A stretch of 64,000 nt of DNA, taken from assembly GCA_039105265.1 (NCBI GenBank), contig JAPFFF010000001.1:9300001-9364000 (forward strand), in the 5' to 3' direction. A program made the translations under genes and the position numbers. The notes below the pieces were generated by a model. The model was not told the origin of the DNA and ran no database searches. It worked only from the letters and a program-made list of their open reading frames with translations. The stretch comes from Tritrichomonas musculus. Lineage: Eukaryota > Parabasalia > Tritrichomonadida > Tritrichomonadidae. This document shows positions 1 through 9,989 of the stretch, in pieces; the first letter of the stretch is position 1, and the number at the start of each line of letters is the position of its first letter.

Positions 1-3000
1 GTCCTGGATGCTCATCAGGACCTGGTAGGCTGTTCCGAAGTTTCCTGTTGAGTTCAAGATCAAGAGAGCTGAAGGGATTGTTGAGAAAGCTGTTGCGTAG
101 AATCTCAGCTGGAACTTCAGCAAAGCCGACATGTCATGATTTGTATCCTTTTTCACTCTTTCTCTGCTTTTCTTTGAATTGATGACTCTTTTAACGTACT
201 CAATGTAGTTGTAATTCAATTTTGAATACGAGTCGACTTTTTCTGTAGTCAAGACTACATTCTCGTCGACCTGGCTGTACTCATTGTTGTTCTGTGAAGA
301 GGAAGCCGAATTGACATCTTCTGGGTAGAAGGAGGAGAGAATGAAATCTGTGTCAAAAGCTGACGTGTGCATGAAGACTGAGTAAAAAGGATGCTCCAGA
401 TTGATGTGCAAAAAGAGGTTGCTTCCATCGTCATTAAAACGATAAGAACTTTTCATAAAGTCATGAAAATTGTCAACAAATAAGAAATGATCGTCTTCTT
501 CTGAATTTTCAATATCAGCTTTTTCAGAGTATTTTTCGGTTATCTCAGAAATTGAGCAAGAACGGTGCTTTTTAATCGTGTTTGTTGTTTTTGCATTTTC
601 GTTCAGTAAATAGTCTTTCATTTGAGTTCTATCTCTCTTTTCTTCAGTCGATTTTATATCGAAATCGAGTTTCTTCTTCTTTTTCTTCATGTCTTTCAAT
701 ATCAAGTTGTAATGCTGAATTGTTCTTCGAGCTTCTTGGATGAGTCCCAACTGAATCTGACTCTTTACACGATGAACGATCAGGTTTTCAATATCAGCAT
801 TAAAAGCATCGTTTATGAGTCCTTCAATTTGAAACAGGTCATATTTGTACACAAAAGATAAGATGTAATCTGAGAAGAAAAGATTGTTGTTAACTCCAAA
901 GGCTTCAAAATTATATTCAAGTGAGAAACGGCGATTTAAATGTAGAAATAGAAAATCATGAATGACTTGAATTTCAGTTAAAAATTCATTGTCAAATAAC
1001 TTTCTAACCGTTTCTTGTTCTGAAATTAAGAAGGATGTTGAAGTCATCCCTCTGATTGCTTTTTCTTCGTCAGAAGGGGATCTGACGACAATTGAATTTA
1101 TCCACGTCATTATAATTTTCGTCCACTTTTTGATAAGGTCTGAATGTGTCTCAAAAAGTGGGAATAGAAAATTAACGTACTTATTCAATTGAATTATGTC
1201 AAATTCAAAATTAATTTTGACGTCTTCTGTAAAAGTGTCAATAATTGACAACTTTACATCATCGTTAATTAGATAGCAATTGTGAGTCCGAATGTTGAAT
1301 GTCTCATTCGGATGACTCTTGAAGGCACTGATGATTGATTCAATGTCGAAAATTTGAGAATTCTCACGAATTTTGAAAGGAAGATTAATGAAGCCTTCGA
1401 CTTCTTTCTTCTTGTCTTTTGGCGAGTATTTCTGTATCACTTCAAAGCACTCCTCGTAATGAGAAAAGTGCTTTGCCAAAGGGACGAATTTCTTCGGAAA
1501 GAAGAAGAAAAGATGGTCGATGAAATCAAGATCATCGTGGACGATCAATAACAATTCAAAAAGTTCATCATTCAAATTATTAATTGAGCGGACGTAATTC
1601 AAAGCGTCGTTGTATTGTTTTTTGTTCAAATAAAACTCAACGATAGCCTTGTCGTCCTTCAATTCATTCAACTTTTTCATATGGTCGAAATAAATGGCTT
1701 CCAACATCGGAAGATCATCAGCAGGTGCGATGTAATCTATCATTTTAAGCAAGCTTATCATTTCAGTGTTAAAATCTTTATTGCTTGGGAAACTTGTTGA
1801 TTTATAATAATTGCTATAACGGTTATTTTTATCGTATCTTTCGAAAATTTCAATGTTGTTCGTTATGATCAATTTATAGAGAATGTGATGGTCAATTTTA
1901 TAGAATCCAATTTCATCGTAGTCCACTTTTTCATTCAATTTTATTTTGTCTATAATTTTATAGATGATTTGGTTCTCTGAAAAGTTCTCATCTTCAAGTA
2001 AATACTCATTCACATTCTTGTTGTCTTCGATGCTGTTCTCCATCTTTATCGCCTTGATTTCAAGTGGGTACTGCTCTTCGTAATAGTCGAGGAAAGTTTG
2101 GCTGATGAAGAACTTGTCGAGGTTTTCAATAACAACTTTAAAAAGGTCAATTTTTAAGAAACTACAGAATTCTTCAGCTTTTTCAATGTTGCCTGAATTG
2201 ACAATAGAGGTCAAAGGGATGAAAATATTAAATTCATCAAAAATTGAGTCTGGATTAACTTGTGGCTGAAGCATGCAAAAGTTGTAATACTTGTTCATGT
2301 AGAGAATGAAGTCTAGCAAATGCTTCGCTTTGTGAAAACAGTCACTCACTTTAGCGCCATTGATTGTGCTTGAATTGAATGATCTTGCATAATTTGACAA
2401 TGTTTTCCAAGTCTCTTCGTTTGCGAGCCCGTTTTCAATCTTCTCTTTGGTCCTATCGTCGGCAACGTTCAATTCAACATTCTGAAGGCAATTAACGTTC
2501 CCTCTTTCATCTAACATTTCCTTGATTTTTTCACTTGGTATGTCATACTTTTGTGAGAACTGTTCGATGACGTCTTCGAGCTCTGTTCGGACATCAAAAT
2601 GGACAGTCGGAATCTCGGGAACAATTGATTCGGAATTGCCGCTTAAATGTGTCAATATTTTGTCTTTGATCCGACTCTTGTTATGATGGTTATTAAGCAA
2701 GAAGCCTTCTTCATTGACACTGAGACCAATTTCAAAGTTTAAATGGTCGGTGAACTCAGCGGCGGTTATCGGTATCTGCATCTTAGAAGCAATCAGGTAC
2801 ATCGAATAAGCCAAAATGAACAAATTTCCAAAAATTCCACTTTTTGAGAAGATATAAGCGGTTTGGAACTTCCTGTTTTCAATTGCATTGAAAAAGTCCT
2901 TCGGATCACGAATGAAAAGTGAAGTGAAGTCGTTATTCACTTTCGTATTGATCTTGGAAACTCTCGCTAGAGCGTCTGTTATGTAAGTTGAGTCAGAATG

Positions 3001-4632
3001 TAATGCAAGGACACTTAAGATAGCCCTAACGTAATTAATTGAAACCAAAAACCGCCCTTTTGCTCTCAAAAAGAGGATTGAAAAGATATCAAGGCAAATT
3101 GACTTCCTTACATCATAATTCTTGATCTCTTTCATGATGCTGCTGATTTCGTTTGCGAAATCATAGATGTTCTTCATTATGCCGACTTTTGACTGAGGAA
3201 CTGGATAATTATATAGGAAGATATTGAAAATATGAAAACCTCGAATGAAGTCGAAATCAATATCTCGATCTTGGTCATTTATTAAATAGAATGATTTGGT
3301 CGACCATTGGCTGACAATTTCTTTACGAGAGATAATTTCATAAAGATATTTCGGAATCGACATGTTGGTAAGATCATTCACCATCGTCTCCACTTTGGAT
3401 ATGACTGAAATATATGTAGCTAAGTCTTGGTCATTCTTAAATCTTTGAAGAATGTCAATCATGACTTCAATATTCTTATCATTTATAATGCTTTCGTTCG
3501 CTTTATCAAATAAACCTAAATTAGAATTCGAACGTGAAAGTATCGACTTTTTAGATTGGAAAGAGTTCTTGAAGCCTTCAACAAAACTGGTAAGATTAGA
3601 GCCAGACGATGATGGAGTTGATGGGGCTAAAGGGGAATTGGCAACTTGACTGATCTGCCCTTGCTTCAATTGTCTACTTTTGGTTATAAGATGTTCAATC
3701 AAAGTCATTGCATTCCTAAGATCTGAATAGAGTGGCTGTTGATAGGCGCATAAAATATAGGGAATTATTCGAATGGCATCTGTTTGACCAAAAAGCGAAT
3801 AATCAATGTTTTTAATGTCATCAAATTCACCTATCGTTAAATGTTCTAGAACTAGATTTGATGTAATATCAAAAAAAGATTCTTCTGTAACAAAAGATGT
3901 GTTCAAAAGTGACAAAAAGTTGCCATTATATATTTGTGGAAATGTACCTGGATATTGGGATTCTAATGATAGTCGTTTTTGCAACATTAATGTAAAGTCA
4001 GGATACTGATAATTAAGAGATGATTTAAAAAACATTGGAGCATCTGACAAATCAATTGCTACCGTTTTTAAAAATTCAGTTGGTGGATCTTTTAATATAT
4101 AAAGGAAATCCGTCGATAAAATTTCAAAAAGTTTCGGTATCGTTATAACATCATATAATAAATGTTTAAATTTTGTATCATAAAGACAATCAAATATTCC
4201 TGGATATGATTCACTAAAAACAATAGTGTAAAAAGATAAATTATGAATTTCATTTGTTTTTGGTGTCTTTTGATTGTTCAAAAAAGGTAAAATAAATGAA
4301 ACGATTTGATCCTTTGAAGAGTTAAAAAAATCATCAATATACTCGTTTTCGATGTCAGGCTGAAAATTAAAATCGAATTTGTCATTTTTTTCTTGATCCT
4401 GGGAGTTTAAATATTTTGCTAAAACACAATTTATTTTCCATCTTAAATCACGTGTATCTTTGTTATTTTGCGATGTTTTAAGGAAGTTTATGATAAAAGG
4501 ACCATATTTCGAAAAATTAATCGCTGGTAAAAATAAAGATGCGGTTTTAATATCATTGGCGTCAAGTAAGTCAAATAAATCGAGTACATTTGATTCGGAA
4601 GTGTCTGTGATAGGAAGATTATTACCTTCCAT
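1..4632 (-). CDS. large hypothetical protein, 3' end beyond the left edge
   Basis: The minus strand is open from an ATG at 4632 to base 1 (1544 codons) with no stop, so the gene is truncated by the window edge. A stop codon lies directly upstream in frame, which supports this start. The visible protein looks mostly helical, with Asn/Asp/Lys-rich stretches, a Ser-rich stretch near residue 350, and a lysine-rich charged helix about 200 residues before the edge. The last visible residues (…GNFGTAYQVLMSIQD) suggest a helical-repeat segment. I do not recognise a family; a large alpha-solenoid scaffold or trafficking protein is only a guess. Sequence after about codon 330 is clearly richer in G and C than the first 330 codons. 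The frame is too long to be chance in this AT-rich DNA, so the gene call itself is secure. Confidence 0.88.
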   Translation of the reverse strand, partial: MEGNNLPITDTSESNVLDLFDLLDANDIKTASLFLPAINFSKYGPFIINFLKTSQNNKDTRDLRWKINCVLAKYLNSQDQEKNDKFDFNFQPDIENEYIDDFFNSSKDQIVSFILPFLNNQKTPKTNEIHNLSFYTIVFSESYPGIFDCLYDTKFKHLLYDVITIPKLFEILSTDFLYILKDPPTEFLKTVAIDLSDAPMFFKSSLNYQYPDFTLMLQKRLSLESQYPGTFPQIYNGNFLSLLNTSFVTEESFFDITSNLVLEHLTIGEFDDIKNIDYSLFGQTDAIRIIPYILCAYQQPLYSDLRNAMTLIEHLITKSRQLKQGQISQVANSPLAPSTPSSSGSNLTSFVEGFKNSFQSKKSILSRSNSNLGLFDKANESIINDKNIEVMIDILQRFKNDQDLATYISVISKVETMVNDLTNMSIPKYLYEIISRKEIVSQWSTKSFYLINDQDRDIDFDFIRGFHIFNIFLYNYPVPQSKVGIMKNIYDFANEISSIMKEIKNYDVRKSICLDIFSILFLRAKGRFLVSINYVRAILSVLALHSDSTYITDALARVSKINTKVNNDFTSLFIRDPKDFFNAIENRKFQTAYIFSKSGIFGNLFILAYSMYLIASKMQIPITAAEFTDHLNFEIGLSVNEEGFLLNNHHNKSRIKDKILTHLSGNSESIVPEIPTVHFDVRTELEDVIEQFSQKYDIPSEKIKEMLDERGNVNCLQNVELNVADDRTKEKIENGLANEETWKTLSNYARSFNSSTINGAKVSDCFHKAKHLLDFILYMNKYYNFCMLQPQVNPDSIFDEFNIFIPLTSIVNSGNIEKAEEFCSFLKIDLFKVVIENLDKFFISQTFLDYYEEQYPLEIKAIKMENSIEDNKNVNEYLLEDENFSENQIIYKIIDKIKLNEKVDYDEIGFYKIDHHILYKLIITNNIEIFERYDKNNRYSNYYKSTSFPSNKDFNTEMISLLKMIDYIAPADDLPMLEAIYFDHMKKLNELKDDKAIVEFYLNKKQYNDALNYVRSINNLNDELFELLLIVHDDLDFIDHLFFFFPKKFVPLAKHFSHYEECFEVIQKYSPKDKKKEVEGFINLPFKIRENSQIFDIESIISAFKSHPNETFNIRTHNCYLINDDVKLSIIDTFTEDVKINFEFDIIQLNKYVNFLFPLFETHSDLIKKWTKIIMTWINSIVVRSPSDEEKAIRGMTSTSFLISEQETVRKLFDNEFLTEIQVIHDFLFLHLNRRFSLEYNFEAFGVNNNLFFSDYILSFVYKYDLFQIEGLINDAFNADIENLIVHRVKSQIQLGLIQEARRTIQHYNLILKDMKKKKKKLDFDIKSTEEKRDRTQMKDYLLNENAKTTNTIKKHRSCSISEITEKYSEKADIENSEEDDHFLFVDNFHDFMKSSYRFNDDGSNLFLHINLEHPFYSVFMHTSAFDTDFILSSFYPEDVNSASSSQNNNEYSQVDENVVLTTEKVDSYSKLNYNYIEYVKRVINSKKSRERVKKDTNHDMSALLKFQLRFYATAFSTIPSALLILNSTGNFGTAYQVLMSIQD

Positions 4633-5774
4633 TCAATTTTTTGTTATTGAGAAACTTTTTAATTCATTATTGAGAAAACTTTTTGAGAATATCGATGATT
4701 TTTTGATAAAGAATTGAGAACAATAATTTGATAGTAATTTCTTAAAAATTTTTGACTGGCAAAAAAAAATCAACTAACTCATTAACAATCAATGGAAATG
4801 ATGTGAAATCTTTGATAGTTTAGATACAAAATTCAAAAAATTTAAACGTTTCAAAGAAATAAAAAAGAAAAGTAAATGCTTTGTTGAAAACACAGGAATC
4901 GCTAAAGTAATCTAAAATTTACCTTTCAGATTAGAAAGGCAAATAACTTTTTCACAGAGAATAAATAAACCATAAATGCTTTATCTTAGTAGAAACTATA
5001 CTTATCTAAAAACGCAGTACGCATTATTAATCGATCCAACTTAGAATTATTTTCGGTGGACATAATTGCAACGGTATCGATATAATAACAAAAAGAGTTT
5101 TATCAATTGTGCTTTATCGATAAGTAGAACAATAACCATCTAGTCAATTGCAGCTGCATCAATGAAATTTGAAGATATTTTATCCTCAATCTTGCACTAT
5201 TTATACATGATTATAAAGATAATTTTATATTGTCCTAAGCAATTAAAACGTTGCTCTTTAGAATAGAACATGTTACAGTTGTTTTTTGATTTCATAAAGT
5301 TTCAGACTTGATCAATTGGAGACAGATCTAGAGACTTGATCAGTCATATAAATTAATGTTGTAACAGTTTTATGGATAATAGTTTTTGTGATTAAATATA
5401 ACCATTGAGAAGAATTGTCCTCCTGCTGAACTCAGTTGGTCGGTGATTTTGAAAAAATATTCTAAAAAAACTATATTGCAAGTAAAAGAGAGAGAAGAAT
5501 AACTCGAAGTTACAAAAGAACTCTGTCAAATAAATAATTATAAGATATGATTGTTAAGATTTGGAATGATTCAAAAGGTAGATTTTCTCTCCTAAATCAT
5601 TTATTGCTAAAGCCGTAGTAATTCTATTTGAATATTTAACATTTGGACTAATTGGATTATTTACAATATTTTCCATTATTACAATGTATTTTTATGTGCT
5701 CACAGATTGCATTTAGTCAGCATTCTAAATGAGGGATTAATGTGTTAAAAAAAGCAAATTGAGATGTAATAAAT

Positions 5775-5821
5775 AGAAGCTCGAAACTGTTCAATAATTT
5801 CTATATTTTCTTCGAGCTTCT
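5775..5821. repeat. 11 bp inverted repeat (hairpin)
   Basis: AGAAGCTCGAA at 5775-5785 is exactly the reverse complement of 5811-5821, with a 25-base AT-rich loop. It lies 50 bases before the first copy of a 21 bp direct repeat. Function unknown. Confidence 0.6.
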
Positions 5822-5870
5822 TCAAAGTTTACCGAATTCTTGAATTTGATATCTCAATTTGTTGGCTCTA

Positions 5871-5982
5871 TTTGAACTGTTTAGATGGAGAAACCTAGCT
5901 TCAGAAAAATGTGTTATTCATGAGGAAGATGGAACATATGGTTCTAATGATCATATAAAACTTTGAACTGTTTAGATGGAGA
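5871..5982. repeat. 21 bp direct repeat, two copies 91 bp apart
   Basis: An identical 21-base unit (core AACTGTTTAGATGGAGA) occurs at 5871-5891 and 5962-5982. The DNA between the copies is unrelated to the units and no frame spans them. This may mark an old duplication or the remains of a repeat element. Confidence 0.65.
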
Positions 5983-6217
5983 GCTCTGTCTTTGCAATTT
6001 CAGTGAAATTTCTTGAGAACGAACATTTTATATTCTCTTAGATTCTATGCAATATGTACTACTTCAAAGGTTCTGATGAAATCAAGGTTAGCTCCTTTTT
6101 GGTTAATTGTCTCAATGAATGAGCATTGCTCAAAAAACAAGCGAAACTTCCATGTGAAGTTCTCAAAAAACAAATACAAGTCCATAGTATTATTGATTTT
6201 ATACCGGTTCCTATATG

Positions 6218-6221
<4 letters not shown>

Positions 6222-6251
<30 letters not shown>
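6222..6251. repeat. 30-base T homopolymer
   Basis: Uninterrupted run of 30 T in an otherwise unannotated gap. Such runs are expected to vary in length and can give sequencing errors. The lysine-rich short frames read from the other strand are artefacts of it. Confidence 0.9.
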
Positions 6252-6252
<1 letters not shown>

Positions 6253-6700
6253 ACATCAAAACAAACTTGTTTATGAAACCATTGCACAAATTCTAATTTG
6301 GGCCCTGTTTAGTACATTCATTTTCGTCTTGATCCAGTGAAAACTATCATTATCAACTTGATGCGGCATTTCATTTAAAATTTAAAGAAATGACCATTGC
6401 GATCGAAATAAACCTTTCAAAATCAATTTTTCCCCCATTTTTCAAACCTCCTGATTTCTATCAAAAAGTTACACATGAAAACAATTTTGAATGCTGCATT
6501 AAAGTAATTAAATGAATTTATTTAATATTCCATAAGGATGCATTGAATATTCCCTAAGGCTATTCAATTGATGTTTTTTTTTTTTTTTGACCAAATAGCA
6601 CTACAAAAAGCTATATTAATTCATCATTTATTTAAAAACAAAACAAAAAAACAAACACTTAAAATAAATATTTCAACATAATTCAACCATAAGTATACAT

Positions 6701-8833
6701 TCATTTCCTTGCTTCAGTTGAGGTGAGAAGCTGAATAACATCTCTTGGAACAGGTGTTTTACATCTTTTAGGATTTTTTGGTGTTGTTGGCGAAGGAAGT
6801 CTTGTTGATGCTTTTCTCTTTATTTTCAAAGCTTTATCCTCACCATAATTACTCAAGACCTCATCATCTTCATCACCATAATTATTTGCTAATGCATCAC
6901 CAACGATCATTCCAGAAACATGTGTTCTTGGTCTCCCACAAAGTAGACATTTATATTTTGAAGAACCGCCACATGTATCTTTTACTTCATGGAGCTGATC
7001 AACAAATTTTTCAAGAACTTGTTGCAACTCTTCTCTTGTTACCCATCCAAGGAAAGTTGATTGAATCTGATCTATTTTTTCTTTCAAATCAGCAATAATT
7101 ATTCTAAATTTATTAAACATTCTTTCGACAAAATCACGATCAATTTTTTGGTCAATTTTTGTTGATATTTGATCCACCACTTTTAGACCGTTTTGAATTT
7201 CTTTTTGTGTTTCTGCTTTAGCACGATCAAGGAAGCCAGCAACTGCTTTTCTAATTGCTAGGTTAACTTTTTCTTGTATTTCTTCTTCTGATAAAGCTGG
7301 CATATTAAAAATTGGAGCTATATTTGAGGTACTGTTACATACGCGCGTTGTTTGTCTAATTATTTTAATTACATTCTCTTTTCGTCTTGAGGATAGTATT
7401 TTCCTATCACTTGAACGAGAAGTCATAGGAGGACTTGGAAATTCATCTGGAAGATCGTTTCCTTTTCGTCTGGAAGTATTGAAACTGGAATTTGCTCTTG
7501 AATTTTGCACGTTTATTAATAGTTCGTTTGATGAATCTTCAAATCCAAAATCTTCATTATCTATATCGTTTTCGTCTTGCGTTTGTAAAGGAGGTAAAAG
7601 ACGATCTGCATATTTCGCTTCTGTCCTAACTACTCGGTTTCTCCTATCTACTTTCTCGTTTACATTATTAATATCTTTCTGAAAATTATTTATTTTTGAA
7701 TTGAGCTCTTCAAAACTTTTTGAAAAATCAGTTGATGTTAATTCAGTAATTTGCTCTTTGACTCTGTCTAGCTCACTTGTTAATTGATCGACATTTTGCA
7801 AATCTTGAAGTCGCTTCATATTTGCTTGAGAAATATGATGTTCAATTTTTTCTTCAAAACTTTTCAAAGATTGATCATGATTATCTAGAGCAAGTCTAAA
7901 ACTGCTTGCAAATTCGTTTAATCTCCGAACTTGACGTTCAATAGATGCAGAATCATCTGTTGGAGGTACAACAATATTTGATTGAATTTTTTGTAGTTGT
8001 TGTTGCATAACCTTCATTTTGGTTTCTTGTTGCTTGTGCTGCATTTGGTGTTCATGATCTAAAAGAGGATTTTGAGGCTCTGGTACAGGAACCTCGATTG
8101 GTTTCTGAACAACAACTTCAACTTTTGTACCTGGAATTTTCTGGACGGTCTCAATATTCTCTACTCGTTCTTTGAGATTTTGAAGAGATAATTGAAGTGT
8201 AAGGATGTCAGCGTCGCAATCTCCTATTCGTTCAGTATTTTTGATAAATGGTTCAAGCTCTTTTTTTAACATTTCAGGAGTTACTTTAGCTTCAGCAGAT
8301 CTTCTAACCTCGTTGACATCCTTTTGAATTAAATCTATTTGAGATTGGATATCAGAGCAAACTTTAAAGGCTTCATCAATAGAATTATTAGACCTTTGAT
8401 CTAACCGAATTGCTCTTACTGCTTCACCATCATTATTCGCATTAGCATTTTCATTTGCATTAATTACATCATCTAATTGGGTTTTCATAAAGCGCCTAAC
8501 ATCAACAAGAACAGCACTGATTGAATCATCAACATATTTTTTTGATTCTTCGAGTTGTTCATTTATTTTTTGGCCGTGTTCGTCAAGTTTGGTATCTGCA
8601 CTTTCGATTGTTTGATCGAGCTGATGTAAAATATTTTTGTTTTCATTGTGAAGATCATCAACTTGCTTTTGCATAGCAAATGATGGCACTTTGGATTCAA
8701 GTTCGTTTAATCGAGTATCAACAGATGATAGGAGTTGAAGAATTTCGTTTAATACTTCATGCATTGGCTCTGGCTCAAAATGAAACTCAATTAGACGTCC
8801 TTCTTGAACAAATCGTGAAAAATTTCCTTTCAT
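6701..8833 (-). CDS. coiled-coil protein with C-terminal Cys motif
   Basis: Encodes 710 residues, start ATG at 8833. Most of the protein is heptad-like coiled coil (roughly 20-400 and 520-610), rich in Glu, Lys, Gln and Asn, with a Ser/Arg-rich, probably disordered stretch near 410-490. Near the C-terminus, after CGG at 621-623, there is a CLLCGRPR motif (629-636) followed by an acidic segment and a basic, Pro-rich tail. The coiled coil followed by a C-x-x-C-x-R-P knuckle recalls the DUF4795 region of QRICH2-like flagellar proteins, but I cannot verify that family. A cytoskeletal or flagellar role is inference. It is divergent from the Rab gene across a 457 bp shared upstream region. Confidence 0.85.
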   Translation of the reverse strand: MKGNFSRFVQEGRLIEFHFEPEPMHEVLNEILQLLSSVDTRLNELESKVPSFAMQKQVDDLHNENKNILHQLDQTIESADTKLDEHGQKINEQLEESKKYVDDSISAVLVDVRRFMKTQLDDVINANENANANNDGEAVRAIRLDQRSNNSIDEAFKVCSDIQSQIDLIQKDVNEVRRSAEAKVTPEMLKKELEPFIKNTERIGDCDADILTLQLSLQNLKERVENIETVQKIPGTKVEVVVQKPIEVPVPEPQNPLLDHEHQMQHKQQETKMKVMQQQLQKIQSNIVVPPTDDSASIERQVRRLNEFASSFRLALDNHDQSLKSFEEKIEHHISQANMKRLQDLQNVDQLTSELDRVKEQITELTSTDFSKSFEELNSKINNFQKDINNVNEKVDRRNRVVRTEAKYADRLLPPLQTQDENDIDNEDFGFEDSSNELLINVQNSRANSSFNTSRRKGNDLPDEFPSPPMTSRSSDRKILSSRRKENVIKIIRQTTRVCNSTSNIAPIFNMPALSEEEIQEKVNLAIRKAVAGFLDRAKAETQKEIQNGLKVVDQISTKIDQKIDRDFVERMFNKFRIIIADLKEKIDQIQSTFLGWVTREELQQVLEKFVDQLHEVKDTCGGSSKYKCLLCGRPRTHVSGMIVGDALANNYGDEDDEVLSNYGEDKALKIKRKASTRLPSPTTPKNPKRCKTPVPRDVIQLLTSTEARK

Positions 8834-9290
8834 ATTAAAAATTTTTGTTTTTTATAAAAGATTTAATAACGTACAAAGCATTTGTAAAATATTCAAAAAT
8901 ATACAATCATATTCAAAAGAATACTATCATATTCAATTTTCGCTTTTCAATCAAAAGGCCCATATTACTATTAATAATAGACAAATAGAATTAACCATAA
9001 CAATTTGAATCAGCAATATTATGTTTTTTACATATTTTTTTCAAGATTTGATCATGATCATCATAAAAAAAGAAAGTTATTGAATGATATTACCGATTTA
9101 TATTTTTTAAGTTATTTATACATATTGCATTTATTTTAATATCAATCCAATGTTTTTCAGATATCGCTATTTTTTTTGGCTATCTTATAAAATTTTGAAA
9201 TTTAATCGCTTATGAATTTTGAATATTTGGCTGATGATTATTTAACGATAAGTTATCAATTTTTGATTAAGGTTAATAAATTTAATTATA
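8834..9290. promoter_or_regulatory. shared upstream region of coiled-coil and Rab genes
   Basis: This 457 bp AT-rich gap separates two divergently transcribed genes, so both promoters must lie here. It contains TAACGTAC near 8862 and TTAACGATA near 9243-9251. Both resemble the TAACGA Myb recognition element described for Trichomonas vaginalis promoters. Short repeats of ATCATATTCAA occur near 8905 and 8925. Regulatory use of these motifs is inference. Confidence 0.35.
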
Positions 9291-9989
9291 ATGGCGAGTG
9301 TCTCAACTATATTACCTATAGAGTCTTCAGATCCAGATTATCTTCTTAAAGTTGTTCTTACAGGAGATTCAGGAGTCGGAAAAACAAATTTACTTTCACA
9401 ATTTACAAAAAGTACATTCAATCCTGAATCCAAAACTACAATTGGCGTAGAGTTTGCAACAAAAACCGTCAAAGTCCACGGAAAAACCGTTAAAGCTCAA
9501 ATATGGGATACAGCTGGTCAAGAAAGATACAGAGCAATTACATCTTCATATTATAAAGGCGCTAACGCAGCTATGGTCATATATGATATTACTTCATCTG
9601 TTTCATTCCAGAATGTCCAACGATGGCTTAAGGAAGTTCGTGAAAACTCAGACCAAAATATAATAATTATGCTTATCGGAAACAAATGCGATTTAGCTAA
9701 AGAACATAAAGATGAAAATGGAAATACTGTTGGATCATTAAGAAGTGTTTCCCTTGAAGATGGTGAAAAATCAGCTGAAAGAGAGAGAACACTATTCTTT
9801 GAAACATCAGCAGCAGATGCAACAAATGTTCAGGAAGCTTTCAATAAACTTATTGAAGAGGTTCTCGAATTTTACGAAAGGACAGGATTCAAAGGTGTTG
9901 CACCAACTGGACGTGTTGGTATTCAGCCTCGACCAGGTGTATCAGTCAAATCTTCAAAAGACGAAAAAGAAAAGAAATCATGCTGTTAA
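9291..9989 (+). CDS. Rab11-like small GTPase
   Basis: A 232-residue Rab GTPase; Rab proteins switch between GDP and GTP forms to direct vesicle traffic. Visible motifs: P-loop GDSGVGKT (25-32), switch I threonine at T50 followed by [16 protein letters not shown] (73-78) with the catalytic Gln at 77, NKCD (131-134), ETSA (171-174), and a terminal CC (231-232) for double geranylgeranylation. The GVEFATKTV effector region is typical of Rab11/Rab25/RabA proteins, which act in recycling endosomes and exocytosis. An extra stretch rich in Asp, Asn, Gly and Ser (about 139-149) follows NKCD and makes that loop longer than usual. It is divergent from the coiled-coil gene and convergent with the V-ATPase G-like gene. 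Confidence 0.95.
   Translation: MASVSTILPIESSDPDYLLKVVLTGDSGVGKTNLLSQFTKSTFNPESKTTIGVEFATKTVKVHGKTVKAQIWDTAGQERYRAITSSYYKGANAAMVIYDITSSVSFQNVQRWLKEVRENSDQNIIIMLIGNKCDLAKEHKDENGNTVGSLRSVSLEDGEKSAERERTLFFETSAADATNVQEAFNKLIEEVLEFYERTGFKGVAPTGRVGIQPRPGVSVKSSKDEKEKKSCC

Larger units (their letters stand above)
4633..6700. other. gene-poor intergenic region with small repeats
   Basis: No convincing gene on either strand; the short frames here depend on a homopolymer and have no family features. The stretch holds an 11 bp inverted repeat (5775-5785 with 5811-5821), a 21 bp direct repeat (5871-5891 and 5962-5982), an 11 bp direct repeat (5304-5314 and 5332-5342), a 14 bp near-repeat (6524-6537 and 6546-6559) and a 30-base T run at 6222-6251. 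Base composition at about 5000-6500 is slightly less AT-rich than other gaps, which could reflect a decayed gene or mobile element, but I cannot identify one. The part just above 4632 should carry the promoter of the left-edge gene. Confidence 0.5.

Noticed and set aside
6013-6289. Overlapping frames on both strands around the T30 run
   Set aside because: They are produced by the homopolymer (Phe or Lys runs), have no family features, and sit in a gene-poor gap.
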